Source of the DNA: Arcicella sp040387735
GTDB taxonomy: Bacteria; Bacteroidota; Bacteroidia; Cytophagales; Spirosomataceae
Assembly (NCBI GenBank): GCA_040387735.1
Contig: JAZKDE010000017.1
Coordinates: forward strand, 92,835 to 156,834
DNA: 64,000 nt
Reading direction: 5' to 3'
A model generated the notes under the pieces. That model did not search any database, was not told the DNA's origin, and saw only the letters and a program-made list of their open reading frames with translations. Positions within the stretch are counted from its first letter, which is position 1. Every line of letters begins with the position of its first letter. The translations under genes and the position numbers were made by a program. Positions 1 through 7,508 of this stretch are shown here, piece after piece.

Positions 1-458
1 CCTCTCACTTCCAATTCTGCTTTTAGGTTAATCAAATAGTCATTTTCGCTCCTCTGGCGGTCTTTTTCCTCTTGTCTATTCTGACTCATCATAATAATTG
101 GAGCTTGCAAGGCTGCAATACAAGACAATATCAAGTTCATCAAAATAAAGGGATAAGGGTCAAACTCTCGGCTTTTTGCGGCGTTGGTATTGAAAATAAT
201 CCAAATTATCAAAAGGACAAAAAACGAAATTATAAACGCCCAACTACCGCCAAATTGAGCAACTTTATCGGAAATTTTTTGACCTCTTGTTAATAAATCT
301 TTAGGAGGATTTAATAAATTATCCACGATTAATCTTTCATCAGCCATCGTCTGCTTTACAATTTCTTGTAACCTACTTACCTGATTCGCCTCTGACTGCA
401 ATAGTTTTTTTACGTCTTTATCCATTTTTACTTTTTTAGTTATTTCGTCCGTTTTCAT
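1..458 (-). CDS. DUF1003 family membrane protein (partial, runs off the left edge)
   Basis: Reading the minus strand from the ATG at 456-458 gives about 152 residues with no stop before the window edge. The first 70 residues are charged and helical. Then follow two hydrophobic segments: FGGSWAFIISFFVLLIIWI, and one around PYPFILMNLILSCIAALQAP ending in IIMMSQNRQ. The motifs FGGSW, PYPFILxN and AALQAPIIMMSQNRQ are typical of DUF1003, a two-helix inner-membrane family of unknown function. A charged C-terminal tail begins (EEKDRQRSEND) and is cut. It lies 12 bp upstream of the tspO start codon region on the same strand, after tspO in the minus-strand order. The family call is firm; no function is claimed. 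Confidence 0.8.
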   Translation of the reverse strand, partial: MKTDEITKKVKMDKDVKKLLQSEANQVSRLQEIVKQTMADERLIVDNLLNPPKDLLTRGQKISDKVAQFGGSWAFIISFFVLLIIWIIFNTNAAKSREFDPYPFILMNLILSCIAALQAPIIMMSQNRQEEKDRQRSENDYLINLKAELEVR

Positions 459-470
459 GATGAAGATTTA

Positions 471-959
471 TTAATTCATTATCCAAATTGTGTAGTTTAA
501 TAGACTGGCAAAACTCACCCATGAAATATACGGAACCAGTAACCATGCTGCGGTACGAGAAATTTTCGCAAACCAAAATATGGTTATGTTAATGGTAATG
601 AACATCAATATAATATCAATTAAAGCTAAGGCTGGCGTGTGAAGTTTGAAAAATAAAATAGACCACCAAAAATTGAGGAAAAGTTGTACGCCAAAAATAA
701 TCATGGCATTCGTTTTCTTTGGTTCGGTAGCATTACTTTTCCAAATTAACCAAAAGGAAATTCCCATCAATAAGTATAGTAATGTCCAGACGGGAGCAAA
801 AAGATACGCTGGTGGATTCCAAGAAGGTTTATTCAAAGATATAAACCAAGTTCCCACACCTGATTGAGAGAAGAATCCACTGGCAATTCCTCCGATTTCA
901 CATACCAGAATGGCAATTACCAATTTCCATTTTGAAGAAATATCATTGAATAAAGTCAT
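471..959 (-). CDS. TspO/MBR family tryptophan-rich sensory protein
   Basis: The 162-residue product has five predicted membrane helices, the fold of TspO, the bacterial homologue of the mitochondrial translocator protein that binds porphyrins and other hydrophobic ligands. Visible family features are the N-terminal GGIASGFF segment, the loop WFxSLNKPSWNPPAYLFAPVWTLLYLLMG at about residues 38-66, and many Trp residues in the later helices (NFWWSILFF, AAWLLVPYISWV). Length matches the family. The ATG at 959 opens directly on a short charged N terminus followed by helix 1, so the start is well placed. The DUF1003 gene follows 12 bp downstream, so the two may be co-transcribed. The in vivo role in this organism cannot be read from sequence. 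Confidence 0.9.
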   Translation of the reverse strand: MTLFNDISSKWKLVIAILVCEIGGIASGFFSQSGVGTWFISLNKPSWNPPAYLFAPVWTLLYLLMGISFWLIWKSNATEPKKTNAMIIFGVQLFLNFWWSILFFKLHTPALALIDIILMFITINITIFWFAKISRTAAWLLVPYISWVSFASLLNYTIWIMN

Positions 960-1078
960 AATAATTGCTATATTTTAAAGGTTATTAAGTTTCATTATGA
1001 AAAACAACCAAAAAATCATTCCATAACATTTGAAATAATACTCCAGACTATTTTTATAAATCCCGTTATCACAAATAG

Positions 1079-1537
1079 TTACTTTCCGCCAAAATGATAC
1101 CCTAAGCCAAGCCAAGCTCTAAACTGTCCCGCCGCTCCATCATACTGCACATAGGGCCCGAGTTCAAAGTTGATACTTACTTTTGATGCTTCTTTGAACG
1201 GATACGCACGCACGCCAAAACTACCGAAATAGCCATTTACCAATCTTCTACTATCCGCAATTGCCCCTACTATTCCGAGGTTTGCCCCACCTCCCGCATA
1301 AAAGTTTGCATTCCGAGCATAGGCCAAGTTGAACATTAAAGCGGGTTCGGTATTTAAAGATGAAATGAATGAATTCATCTGAAAACGAACATCCAGCCAA
1401 ACGACTTTTGTGGGATTGGTTGCGATAGATAATTGTTGAGCATTGCCAAAAGGATAATAACTAATAGCCTGTGCATCAGCATTTTGACAAATAACAAATA
1501 AAAAACTAAGGAGAAATATGCTACGAAATACTTTCAT
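1079..1537 (-). CDS. Small secreted barrel-like protein, unknown function
   Basis: The 152-residue protein starts with a clear signal peptide (MKVFRSIFLLSFLFVICQNADAQA, cleavage probably after ADA). The mature part alternates polar and hydrophobic residues and has Gly-rich turns (YAGGGANLGIVGAI), an internal FELGPYVQYDGAAG stretch and the C terminus WLGLGYHFGGK. This is the look of a small outer-membrane beta-barrel or barrel fragment, although the last residue is not aromatic. I do not recognise a named family. It is a single gene with 119 bp on its downstream side and 245 bp before the next gene, so it is probably transcribed alone. Function is unknown. Confidence 0.6.
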   Translation of the reverse strand: MKVFRSIFLLSFLFVICQNADAQAISYYPFGNAQQLSIATNPTKVVWLDVRFQMNSFISSLNTEPALMFNLAYARNANFYAGGGANLGIVGAIADSRRLVNGYFGSFGVRAYPFKEASKVSINFELGPYVQYDGAAGQFRAWLGLGYHFGGK

Positions 1538-1782
1538 AAAAGGGGAATTACTTGAAGAAGAAGTTGAATTATAAATAATTGCTAACGAAAGTAGTTAATA
1601 AATCCGAAACAGCAACGGATGAAAATTATGAATTTATTAAAACCTGCAATGAATTCTATTCCATTTTAACTATTATCGGTGTACAAAATTATTATTATTT
1701 ATTCCGTAAATCAGGAAGCAGGCAGATAAAAACAAATTATAAGCTATTTTTAACCCAATATTTTAACCTTATCAAAATTTCT

Positions 1783-2607
1783 ATGAAATTATATAAAACA
1801 ACGCACGGAATCATTATCGAAGCTAATGAAAAACATTATCTGTCTAATACCAAAAATTGGGATTCTTTCGTAAATCGGGACAACCTTTTTGAGGCTGTAA
1901 ATATTGAAATTGAACAGCTTGAAGTATTTTCTTGGGATTTCTCAGGAATTCTTGCTCCAATTAATCAACAAGAAATTTGGGCTTCGGGCGTAACTTATAT
2001 GCGGAGTCGTGAAGCACGCATGGACGAATCAAAAGAATCGGGCGGAGCCGATTTTTACGCTAAAGTATATGAAGCAGAACGTCCAGAATTATTCTTCAAA
2101 TCATCCGCCACTCGTTGCGTAGGCACAGGCGAAAAAGTTCGTATCCGTAAAGATTCAAAGTGGAATGTTCCCGAGCCAGAATTAACGCTTTTTGCGTCCT
2201 CGAACGGTAAAATTGTGGGTTATACCATTGGCAATGATATGAGTTCAAGGGATATTGAGGGCGAAAATCCTTTGTATTTACCCCAAGCAAAAAGTTACGA
2301 TAAAGCCGCCGCAATTGGCCCGTGTTTGTACGTTACAAATGGCGTAATTGACCCTGATACACAAATTTCAATTGAAATTGTGAGAAATAAAACCACTGTT
2401 TTTGAAGGTGATATTTCCATCAACAGAATCAAAAGAGGTTTTGACGAATTGGTGGGTTATTTGTTCCGAGAAATGTCTTTTCCTCACGGTGCTTATTTAA
2501 TGACGGGAACGGGAATTGTCCCTAATAATGATTTCACGTTATTGAGTGGAGATATGATTAATATTTCTATTGAAGGAATTGGAACTTTGAGTAATGTGGT
2601 AGAATAA
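1783..2607 (+). CDS. Fumarylacetoacetate hydrolase family protein
   Basis: The 274-residue protein belongs to the FAH superfamily, whose members cleave or hydrate acylpyruvate-type beta-diketo acids with a bound Mg or Mn ion. The family core is visible from IWASGVTYMRSREARM onward. The metal-ligand acidic residues lie in EPELTLFAS and in the conserved GYTIGNDMSSRDIEGENPLYLPQAK block, and the C-terminal TGTGIVP loop is also typical. The open frame extends upstream to a TTG at 1579, but those 68 residues are low-complexity and lack homology to the family. The ATG at 1783 (MKLYKTTHG) is therefore the likelier start. The physiological substrate is not determined by neighbours; a sugar-acid lyase role, as for 2-keto-3-deoxy acid enzymes, is possible. 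Confidence 0.82.
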   Translation: MKLYKTTHGIIIEANEKHYLSNTKNWDSFVNRDNLFEAVNIEIEQLEVFSWDFSGILAPINQQEIWASGVTYMRSREARMDESKESGGADFYAKVYEAERPELFFKSSATRCVGTGEKVRIRKDSKWNVPEPELTLFASSNGKIVGYTIGNDMSSRDIEGENPLYLPQAKSYDKAAAIGPCLYVTNGVIDPDTQISIEIVRNKTTVFEGDISINRIKRGFDELVGYLFREMSFPHGAYLMTGTGIVPNNDFTLLSGDMINISIEGIGTLSNVVE

Positions 2608-2612
2608 TAATG

Positions 2613-2645
2613 AGATTTGCCAACTTTCAGAAAGTTGGCAAATCT
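2613..2645. terminator. Perfect 15-bp hairpin between convergent genes
   Basis: The arms AGATTTGCCAACTTT (2613-2627) and AAAGTTGGCAAATCT (2631-2645) pair perfectly around a 3-nt loop. The hairpin sits between the FAH gene stop on the plus strand and the end of the minus-strand operon at 2656, so it can serve both as an intrinsic terminator. U-runs are short. Confidence 0.65.
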
Positions 2646-2655
2646 TAGCTTAAAA

Positions 2656-3186
2656 TTAAAACATGGCTTTCAAAGCACTCCAAAGTGCTTTTTTCTTTGG
2701 AATATCATTTTGTAAATCCGTCAAGGCATCGGAGAATATAAATTTAATATCTTCTTTTTCTTTGATTTCATAAGGTGTTAAGGCTATTTCTAATTTGACT
2801 TTCGGCAATACAATTCCGAAGCTAATTACATGATTTACTGATTTTTGCAAAATTATTTGACTTAAATCTACTCCGTTCGTTTTATCGAGTTCAATGACAT
2901 CAACGCTTTGCAAATCCAACTTTACAGCACTCAAAATTTTAGTCAATAATTCATTATCCGTTGGATTTAAATTATTCAATAAAATAATGACTTTGCGTTT
3001 GGGCTGATAATAATTGGGTAAAATAACTTCAACTATTGCCGTATTTTGAATATTATTCACGGTATTTTCCACCGATTTTTGCGTCATAACTTTCTCCACT
3101 GACGGTGATTTAAACTCATCTTTCAACAAGTAAATATCTTCTCCTGCAAAAAGTTGTTTCAGAGCTATTACATTCATTTCTAACAT
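2656..3186 (-). CDS. Unknown protein, last gene of the permease operon
   Basis: The frame is open to a TTG at 3219, but the first ATG is at 3186. That gives 176 residues and a 7-nt overlap (ATGTTAG) with the stop of the preceding hydrolase, a sign of translational coupling. A second ATG at 3177 is also possible. The protein has a variable N terminus, then an alpha/beta-looking core: VIILLNNLNPTDNELLTKILSAVKL, a VDVIEL strand, ISFGIVLP, and a C terminus KKALWSALKAMF. This order of elements reminds me of uracil-DNA-glycosylase-like folds such as the DNA polymerase III psi subunit. That is an inference from pattern only, and no catalytic motif is present. Confidence 0.6.
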   Translation of the reverse strand: MLEMNVIALKQLFAGEDIYLLKDEFKSPSVEKVMTQKSVENTVNNIQNTAIVEVILPNYYQPKRKVIILLNNLNPTDNELLTKILSAVKLDLQSVDVIELDKTNGVDLSQIILQKSVNHVISFGIVLPKVKLEIALTPYEIKEKEDIKFIFSDALTDLQNDIPKKKALWSALKAMF

Positions 3187-3902
3187 TTTAACAAAAATTT
3201 CTCCAAAAATTTCAAACAATCATCGGGTTCTTCAATCATTCCCATGTGAGCAACATTATCCAAAATTGAGGACGAAAAAAACTTGGGCATCATAATCTGT
3301 GACTTAGCATCTTGCGGCGAAACACTTTTATCTTTTTCGCCAATAATAAACATAACGGGACAACGCAAAGCCTTCAAAATCAAACGACGGTCGGGGCGGT
3401 CACGCATGGCTAACATACCCGCTGCCAATGCCTCCGCAGGAAATTGCGAAGAATGTTCAATGTGCCTTTCGATAATTTCTGGATAAAGCTTCACAAATTC
3501 ATCTGCATAAAGAGCGGGCGTGGACGTTTTGATGAACAATTCCGAGCCATTTTTCAGGATAAATTCTGCATTTTTGGTTCTCGCCACTTTCTTTTCATCC
3601 GAATCCGCAAAAGACGTTGAATGAAACAAACCCAGTCCTAAAACCATTGTAGGGTATTTTTCAGCAAAAGCCAAAGCCACATATCCACCCATCGAATGAC
3701 CAATAACGATACATTTTTCAAACCCTTTTTCTTGAACTTTTTCGTGAACAAAATCAGCGTATTCTTCGATTGTTTTTAAATTGCTCAATCGGGCATAATC
3801 TGGCAAAACGATGTAAAAATCCTTTTGCAAAAACGGAACGAATCCACTCCAAATCGTGGAGTCTTCGCCAAATCCGTGTAATAAAACGACTGCTTTTTTC
3901 AT
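3180..3902 (-). CDS. Alpha/beta hydrolase
   Basis: The 240-residue cytoplasmic protein has the full alpha/beta-hydrolase signature. There is an oxyanion-hole HGFG near residue 9, the nucleophile elbow GHSMGG with Ser at about residue 70, an acidic residue in GEKDKSV, and the catalytic His in NVAHMGMIEEPD near the C terminus. Length and spacing fit small esterase or lactonase-type members. There is no signal peptide. It starts 11 bp after the truncated hemoglobin gene and overlaps the following unknown gene by 7 bp. Substrate is unknown, and the operon context (amine-type permease, hemoglobin) does not fix it. Confidence 0.85.
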   Translation of the reverse strand: MKKAVVLLHGFGEDSTIWSGFVPFLQKDFYIVLPDYARLSNLKTIEEYADFVHEKVQEKGFEKCIVIGHSMGGYVALAFAEKYPTMVLGLGLFHSTSFADSDEKKVARTKNAEFILKNGSELFIKTSTPALYADEFVKLYPEIIERHIEHSSQFPAEALAAGMLAMRDRPDRRLILKALRCPVMFIIGEKDKSVSPQDAKSQIMMPKFFSSSILDNVAHMGMIEEPDDCLKFLEKFLLKC

Positions 3903-3913
3903 AATGTTGAGGG

Positions 3914-4279
3914 CTAATTATTGAATTTAGAATTCATAATTTGCCCGATTTCTAAGGCTTTATTTTTTACAAAAATGGCATTATTGCCTTCAAAAAGGCT
4001 ATCTACGGTCGTAAACCAGTGAGAAAGCCAATGTTCAAAACGTTCTGTAGTAAGTCCATGTGTCATATTAGCTTGGGCGTGAACCCACATCATTCCGCCC
4101 GTGTAACTACCCGTTTGAAAAAGCCAATTTTCCCAAAAATTAACGGCACGAGTTAAATGGCGAGTCCATTCTTCTTCAGGCATTTCAAAAATTGCCGTTA
4201 AAAGTGAGTCTTGATGTACTTTTTCGTAAAAAGTTTTAACTAAATTTTCTATATCCGCTCTGTTACTGATGTCTTGCAT
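3914..4279 (-). CDS. Group III truncated hemoglobin
   Basis: The 121-residue protein matches group III (class P) truncated globins, small heme proteins proposed to handle oxygen, peroxide or nitric oxide in the cytoplasm. Diagnostic elements are the N-terminal ISNRADIENLVKTFYEKV, the block FEMPEEEWTRHLTRAVNFWENWLFQTGSYTGG, then an AQANMTHGLTTERFEHWLSHW segment and VDSLFEGNNAIFVKNKALEI. In group III globins the usual heme-proximal residue is the His just before the FxxWLxLW helix. Here that position reads THGLTTERFEHWL, so His is present. The start codon lies inside the 3' end of the permease gene (17-bp overlap), so translation is probably coupled to the transporter. Confidence 0.9.
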   Translation of the reverse strand: MQDISNRADIENLVKTFYEKVHQDSLLTAIFEMPEEEWTRHLTRAVNFWENWLFQTGSYTGGMMWVHAQANMTHGLTTERFEHWLSHWFTTVDSLFEGNNAIFVKNKALEIGQIMNSKFNN

Positions 4280-5558
4280 TTTTCTTGATTTTCAAATAAA
4301 ATATTCCCAAACACAACAACATTCCAATAAAGAAAATCATTCCTAAAAACTGGTTGTAATAGATAATCGCTAACATACAAACCAATGATAAAATGAAAGC
4401 AATTATTGGAAAAAATGGGTAAAATGGGGCTTTGAAAGGACGAATCAAATTTGGCTCTTTTTTACGAAGAACCATTAAACTTAACATACTAATTCCGTAC
4501 ATGATTACCGCTCCCAAGACCGACAGAATGATAATTTGACTGGTTGTTCCCGTAAAGATAGCGACAAAACCGACCAATCCACCGCCAATTAATGCCCAAT
4601 GTGGCGTTTGAAATTTTTCATTGACAACCGATAAAAATTTAGGCAAATAACCTGCCCGAGCCAAGGCAAAAATTTGACGAGAATAACTGATGGTATTGCA
4701 ATGAAAAGAGGCAATTAAACCAAAAAGTCCAAGACTGGCGAAAGTTTTTGCCCAATAACTGTTTTTACCTAAAGTCATCGAAAGTGTTTCGGGCAGCGGG
4801 TAATCAATGTTACTCAATAATCGCCAATCACCTACGCCAGCACTCAAAATCATAACACCTAACGCTAAAATTACCAAGGTTAAAATGCCCGAAATATAAG
4901 CTTTAGGAATTGTGGTATTAGGGCTTTTCACTTCTTCGGCAACCATTGCAACGCCTTCAATTGCCACAAAAAACCAAACGGCAAATGGAATTCCCGCAAA
5001 AATACTATCCGCCGTTAAAGTAGCGGGATTATGAGCTAAAAAATTATCCGTTTTGAAATATGGGAAAATGATAGCCATAAAAATTACCAATTCTAACACC
5101 GAGAGAATAGTGACTACCAATGAAAAACGAGCCGATTCCTTGATACCCAAAACATTAATGGCGATGAAAACAAAATAAGTACCAACTGCTACGGGTATTT
5201 CGGGAATATCAGGGTTTAAAAAATGCGTGTAACTGCCCAAAGCATAAGCAATGGCGGGCGGAGCAAGCAGAAAGTCAACTAAAGTGGCAAAACCAGCAAT
5301 AAACCCACCGACTGCCCCAAAGGCTCGACTGGCGTATTCAAAAGCTCCGCCCGCATCGGGAATCGCCGCTGTCAACTCGGTATAAGAAAAAATAAAGGTT
5401 ACGTACATAACAGTTACAATCAGCGTAGAAATCAGGAAACCGATTGTTCCAGAAGTTGCCCAGCCATAATTCCAACCAAAATATTCGCCTGAAATCACCA
5501 AGCCCACAGCGATTGACCAAAGTTGAGTGGTATTAATTACTTTTTTGAGTTGGGACAT
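4263..5558 (-). CDS. Ethanolamine-type amino acid/amine permease (APC family)
   Basis: The 431-residue product has about twelve hydrophobic segments and belongs to the amino acid-polyamine-organocation superfamily. The N-terminal block QLWSIAVGLVISGEYFGWNYGWATSGTIGF, the block FSYTELTAAIPDAGGAFEYASRAFG, and the APPAIAYALGSYTHF segment are hallmarks of the ethanolamine permease subfamily. No ethanolamine ammonia-lyase genes are present in the window, so ethanolamine as substrate is an inference from subfamily resemblance; another amine or amino acid is possible. It is the first gene of a four-gene minus-strand operon. A promoter (5651-5681) and a hairpin leader (5584-5638) lie upstream. Its 3' end overlaps the hemoglobin gene. 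Confidence 0.85.
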   Translation of the reverse strand: MSQLKKVINTTQLWSIAVGLVISGEYFGWNYGWATSGTIGFLISTLIVTVMYVTFIFSYTELTAAIPDAGGAFEYASRAFGAVGGFIAGFATLVDFLLAPPAIAYALGSYTHFLNPDIPEIPVAVGTYFVFIAINVLGIKESARFSLVVTILSVLELVIFMAIIFPYFKTDNFLAHNPATLTADSIFAGIPFAVWFFVAIEGVAMVAEEVKSPNTTIPKAYISGILTLVILALGVMILSAGVGDWRLLSNIDYPLPETLSMTLGKNSYWAKTFASLGLFGLIASFHCNTISYSRQIFALARAGYLPKFLSVVNEKFQTPHWALIGGGLVGFVAIFTGTTSQIIILSVLGAVIMYGISMLSLMVLRKKEPNLIRPFKAPFYPFFPIIAFILSLVCMLAIIYYNQFLGMIFFIGMLLCLGIFYLKIKKNARHQ

Positions 5559-5583
5559 TATGTTTAGGTTTTAGGGGTTATTG

Positions 5584-5638
5584 TGCTTTAGGCGGTTGCA
5601 ATAAGCGGATAAGCTGTAAGCCGTCAATGCCTAAAGCA
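5584..5638 (-). other. Hairpin in the permease 5' leader
   Basis: TGCTTTAGGC (5584-5593) and GCCTAAAGCA (5629-5638) form a perfect 10-bp stem. It lies between the predicted transcription start and the permease ATG, so it would be in the mRNA leader. The interior is GC-richer than the flanks. It could affect expression, or it may only be a copy of the short-period intergenic repeats seen elsewhere in the window. Confidence 0.4.
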
Positions 5639-5650
5639 TATCGCATTTAA

Positions 5651-5681
5651 CAAATGTAAACGTTCAACATTTTTTAGCCAA
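5651..5681 (-). promoter_or_regulatory. Bacteroidota-type promoter for the permease operon
   Basis: On the minus strand, TTG (5681-5679) is followed after 20 bases by TACATTTG (5658-5651). This matches the Bacteroidota -33 TTTG/TTG and -7 TAnnTTTG pattern. It lies 93 bp upstream of the permease ATG. Confidence 0.45.
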
Positions 5682-5684
5682 CAA

Positions 5685-5716
5685 TTTGCAGATTAATATT
5701 ATCCGCAATAGATTTG
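5685..5716 (+). promoter_or_regulatory. Bacteroidota-type promoter for the symporter gene
   Basis: TTTG (5685-5688), 20 bases, then TAGATTTG (5709-5716) is a full match to the Bacteroidota -33/-7 consensus. It lies about 59 bp upstream of the symporter ATG and is back to back with the permease promoter. Confidence 0.55.
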
Positions 5717-5774
5717 ATAATATTGAACGTAGAAACGGCACGAATATCAACAACATTGATTAATACCACAACAA

Positions 5775-7463
5775 ATGACAAATATTGATTGGTTAGTTTT
5801 ACTGCTTACATTGGGAGGAATTGTGGGTTTTGGTTTTTGGAAAGGGCGACTTTCCAAGCAAAACATTGAAGGATATTTATTAGCTGACCGTCAAATGCCT
5901 TGGTACCACGTTACGCTTTCGGTGATGGCTACGCAAGCGAGTGCTATCACATTTTTATCGGCTCCTGGACAAGCCTACGCCGATGGAATGCGGTTTGTTC
6001 AGTTTTATTTTGGGCTTCCTTTGGCTATGATTGTACTTTCGGTGACGTTTATTCCGATGTTCAAAAAGATGAAAGTCTTTACCGCATATGAATTCTTAGA
6101 AGGTCGTTTTGACCTTAAAACCAGAACATTAACTTCTTTTCTTTTTCTTCTTCCACGGGCTTTATCAACGGGCGTAACCATTGCAGCTCCTTCTATTATT
6201 TTATCAACAATTTTAGGTTGGAATTTATACTGGACTAATATTCTCACGGGTTCGGTTGTGACGGTTTATTGTTTATTTGGCGGTTCTAAAACCATTTCTT
6301 ATACTCAACTGCAACAAATGTTTGTGGTTTTGGGCGGAATGTTCTTGGCCGGTTATATGGTTGTACATTTATTGCCTACCGAAATAGGCTTTGTAGATAC
6401 GTTGAAAGTAGCTGGAAAAATGGGAAAATTGAATGTTATCGACTGGAAGTTTGACTTGAGTAATCGTTATAATGTTTGGTCGGGGTTGATTGGTGGCTTC
6501 TTTTTGCAACTGTCGTATTTTGGAACCGACCAATCTCAAGTTGGACGATACCTTTCAGGTGAATCCGTTGGCGAAAGTCGTATGGGATTATTAATGAATG
6601 GCATTTTCAAAATACCAATGCAATTTTTAATTTTGTTGGTTGGGGTTTTGGTTTTCGTCTTCTATCAATTTCATGAAGCACCTTTATTTTTCAACAAAAC
6701 CGTTTTGCAAAAAGTAGAGCAAACTTCTGAATATCAAGAAATTACTAAGAGAAACAAAGCAGTTTTTGAGCAAAAGCAGACTGCCGTAAATACATTATTC
6801 ACTGCTATTCAAACCAATGATAAAGCTGGTATAAACACAGGAAGAACTGCAGTTTTGGCAGCCGATAAACAAGCCAATGGACTACGAGAGGAAGTAAAAA
6901 ACTTAATCAAAAAAACCGATGAAACGGCAGATACCAACGATACAAATTATATTTTTCTATCATTTGTAACCAAATATTTACCACAAGGAATGGTTGGATT
7001 ATTGATAGCCGTCATTTTATTAGCCTCTATGGGTTCAATGGCATCGGCATTTAGTTCGCTAACTTCGTGTACCATTGTGGACATTTATCAACGCATGATT
7101 CACCCAATAGATTCAGAAAGACATTACTTGAATGCTTCTAAAATCTCAACTTTATTCTGGGGAATTTTCTGCATTATTGTGGCTCAATTTACAGCAAATA
7201 TTGGCAGTTTAATCGAAGCCGTCAACATCTTAGGTTCATGGTTTTACGGAACTATTTTGGGTGTATTTTTAGTAGCTTTTTACTTCAAATCCATCAAAAG
7301 TAATGCCGTTTTTTTGGCAGCTATTTTAGCAGAATTTGTGGTAATTTATGCGTGGTGGATAGATTTAACAGCCTTTTTATGGTTGAATTTAATTGGCTGT
7401 GTACTCGTAATTTTATTTGGTTATTTATTTCAAATAATTCAAAATCAGTTTAAAACGAATTAA
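5775..7463 (+). CDS. Sodium:solute symporter (SSS family)
   Basis: The 562-residue membrane protein has the LeuT-like SSS fold. Family motifs are the first helix plus GYLLADRQMPWYHVTLSVMATQASAITFLSAPGQAYADG (residues about 33-72), and the helix with YTQLQQMFVVLGGMFLAGY. The late helix MGSMASAFSSLTSCTIVDIYQR (about 417-438) carries the Ser/Thr residues that bind sodium in this family. A long charged cytosolic or periplasmic insert (about residues 300-385, Lys/Glu/Gln-rich) separates two helices and is a feature of this subgroup. The substrate (sugar, amino acid, sialic acid or other) cannot be told from sequence. It is monocistronic, bounded by its own promoter and by the hairpin at 7467-7506. 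Confidence 0.88.
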   Translation: MTNIDWLVLLLTLGGIVGFGFWKGRLSKQNIEGYLLADRQMPWYHVTLSVMATQASAITFLSAPGQAYADGMRFVQFYFGLPLAMIVLSVTFIPMFKKMKVFTAYEFLEGRFDLKTRTLTSFLFLLPRALSTGVTIAAPSIILSTILGWNLYWTNILTGSVVTVYCLFGGSKTISYTQLQQMFVVLGGMFLAGYMVVHLLPTEIGFVDTLKVAGKMGKLNVIDWKFDLSNRYNVWSGLIGGFFLQLSYFGTDQSQVGRYLSGESVGESRMGLLMNGIFKIPMQFLILLVGVLVFVFYQFHEAPLFFNKTVLQKVEQTSEYQEITKRNKAVFEQKQTAVNTLFTAIQTNDKAGINTGRTAVLAADKQANGLREEVKNLIKKTDETADTNDTNYIFLSFVTKYLPQGMVGLLIAVILLASMGSMASAFSSLTSCTIVDIYQRMIHPIDSERHYLNASKISTLFWGIFCIIVAQFTANIGSLIEAVNILGSWFYGTILGVFLVAFYFKSIKSNAVFLAAILAEFVVIYAWWIDLTAFLWLNLIGCVLVILFGYLFQIIQNQFKTN

Positions 7464-7466
7464 TAA

Positions 7467-7506
7467 AATAACCTTTAGTCTGTTAAAATATAGACTAAAG
7501 GTTATT
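7467..7506. terminator. Bidirectional terminator, 15-bp perfect stem
   Basis: AATAACCTTTAGTCT (7467-7481) pairs perfectly with AGACTAAAGGTTATT (7492-7506) around a 10-nt loop, between two convergent genes. Confidence 0.75.
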
Positions 7507-7508
7507 TG

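Noticed and set aside
2613..2645. Hairpin AACTTTC-A-GAAAGTT as a member of the REP family at 63.2 kb
   Set aside because: Shares the ACTTTC/GAAAGT words but in reverse order of arms, so it is not the same palindrome; terminator is the simpler reading.
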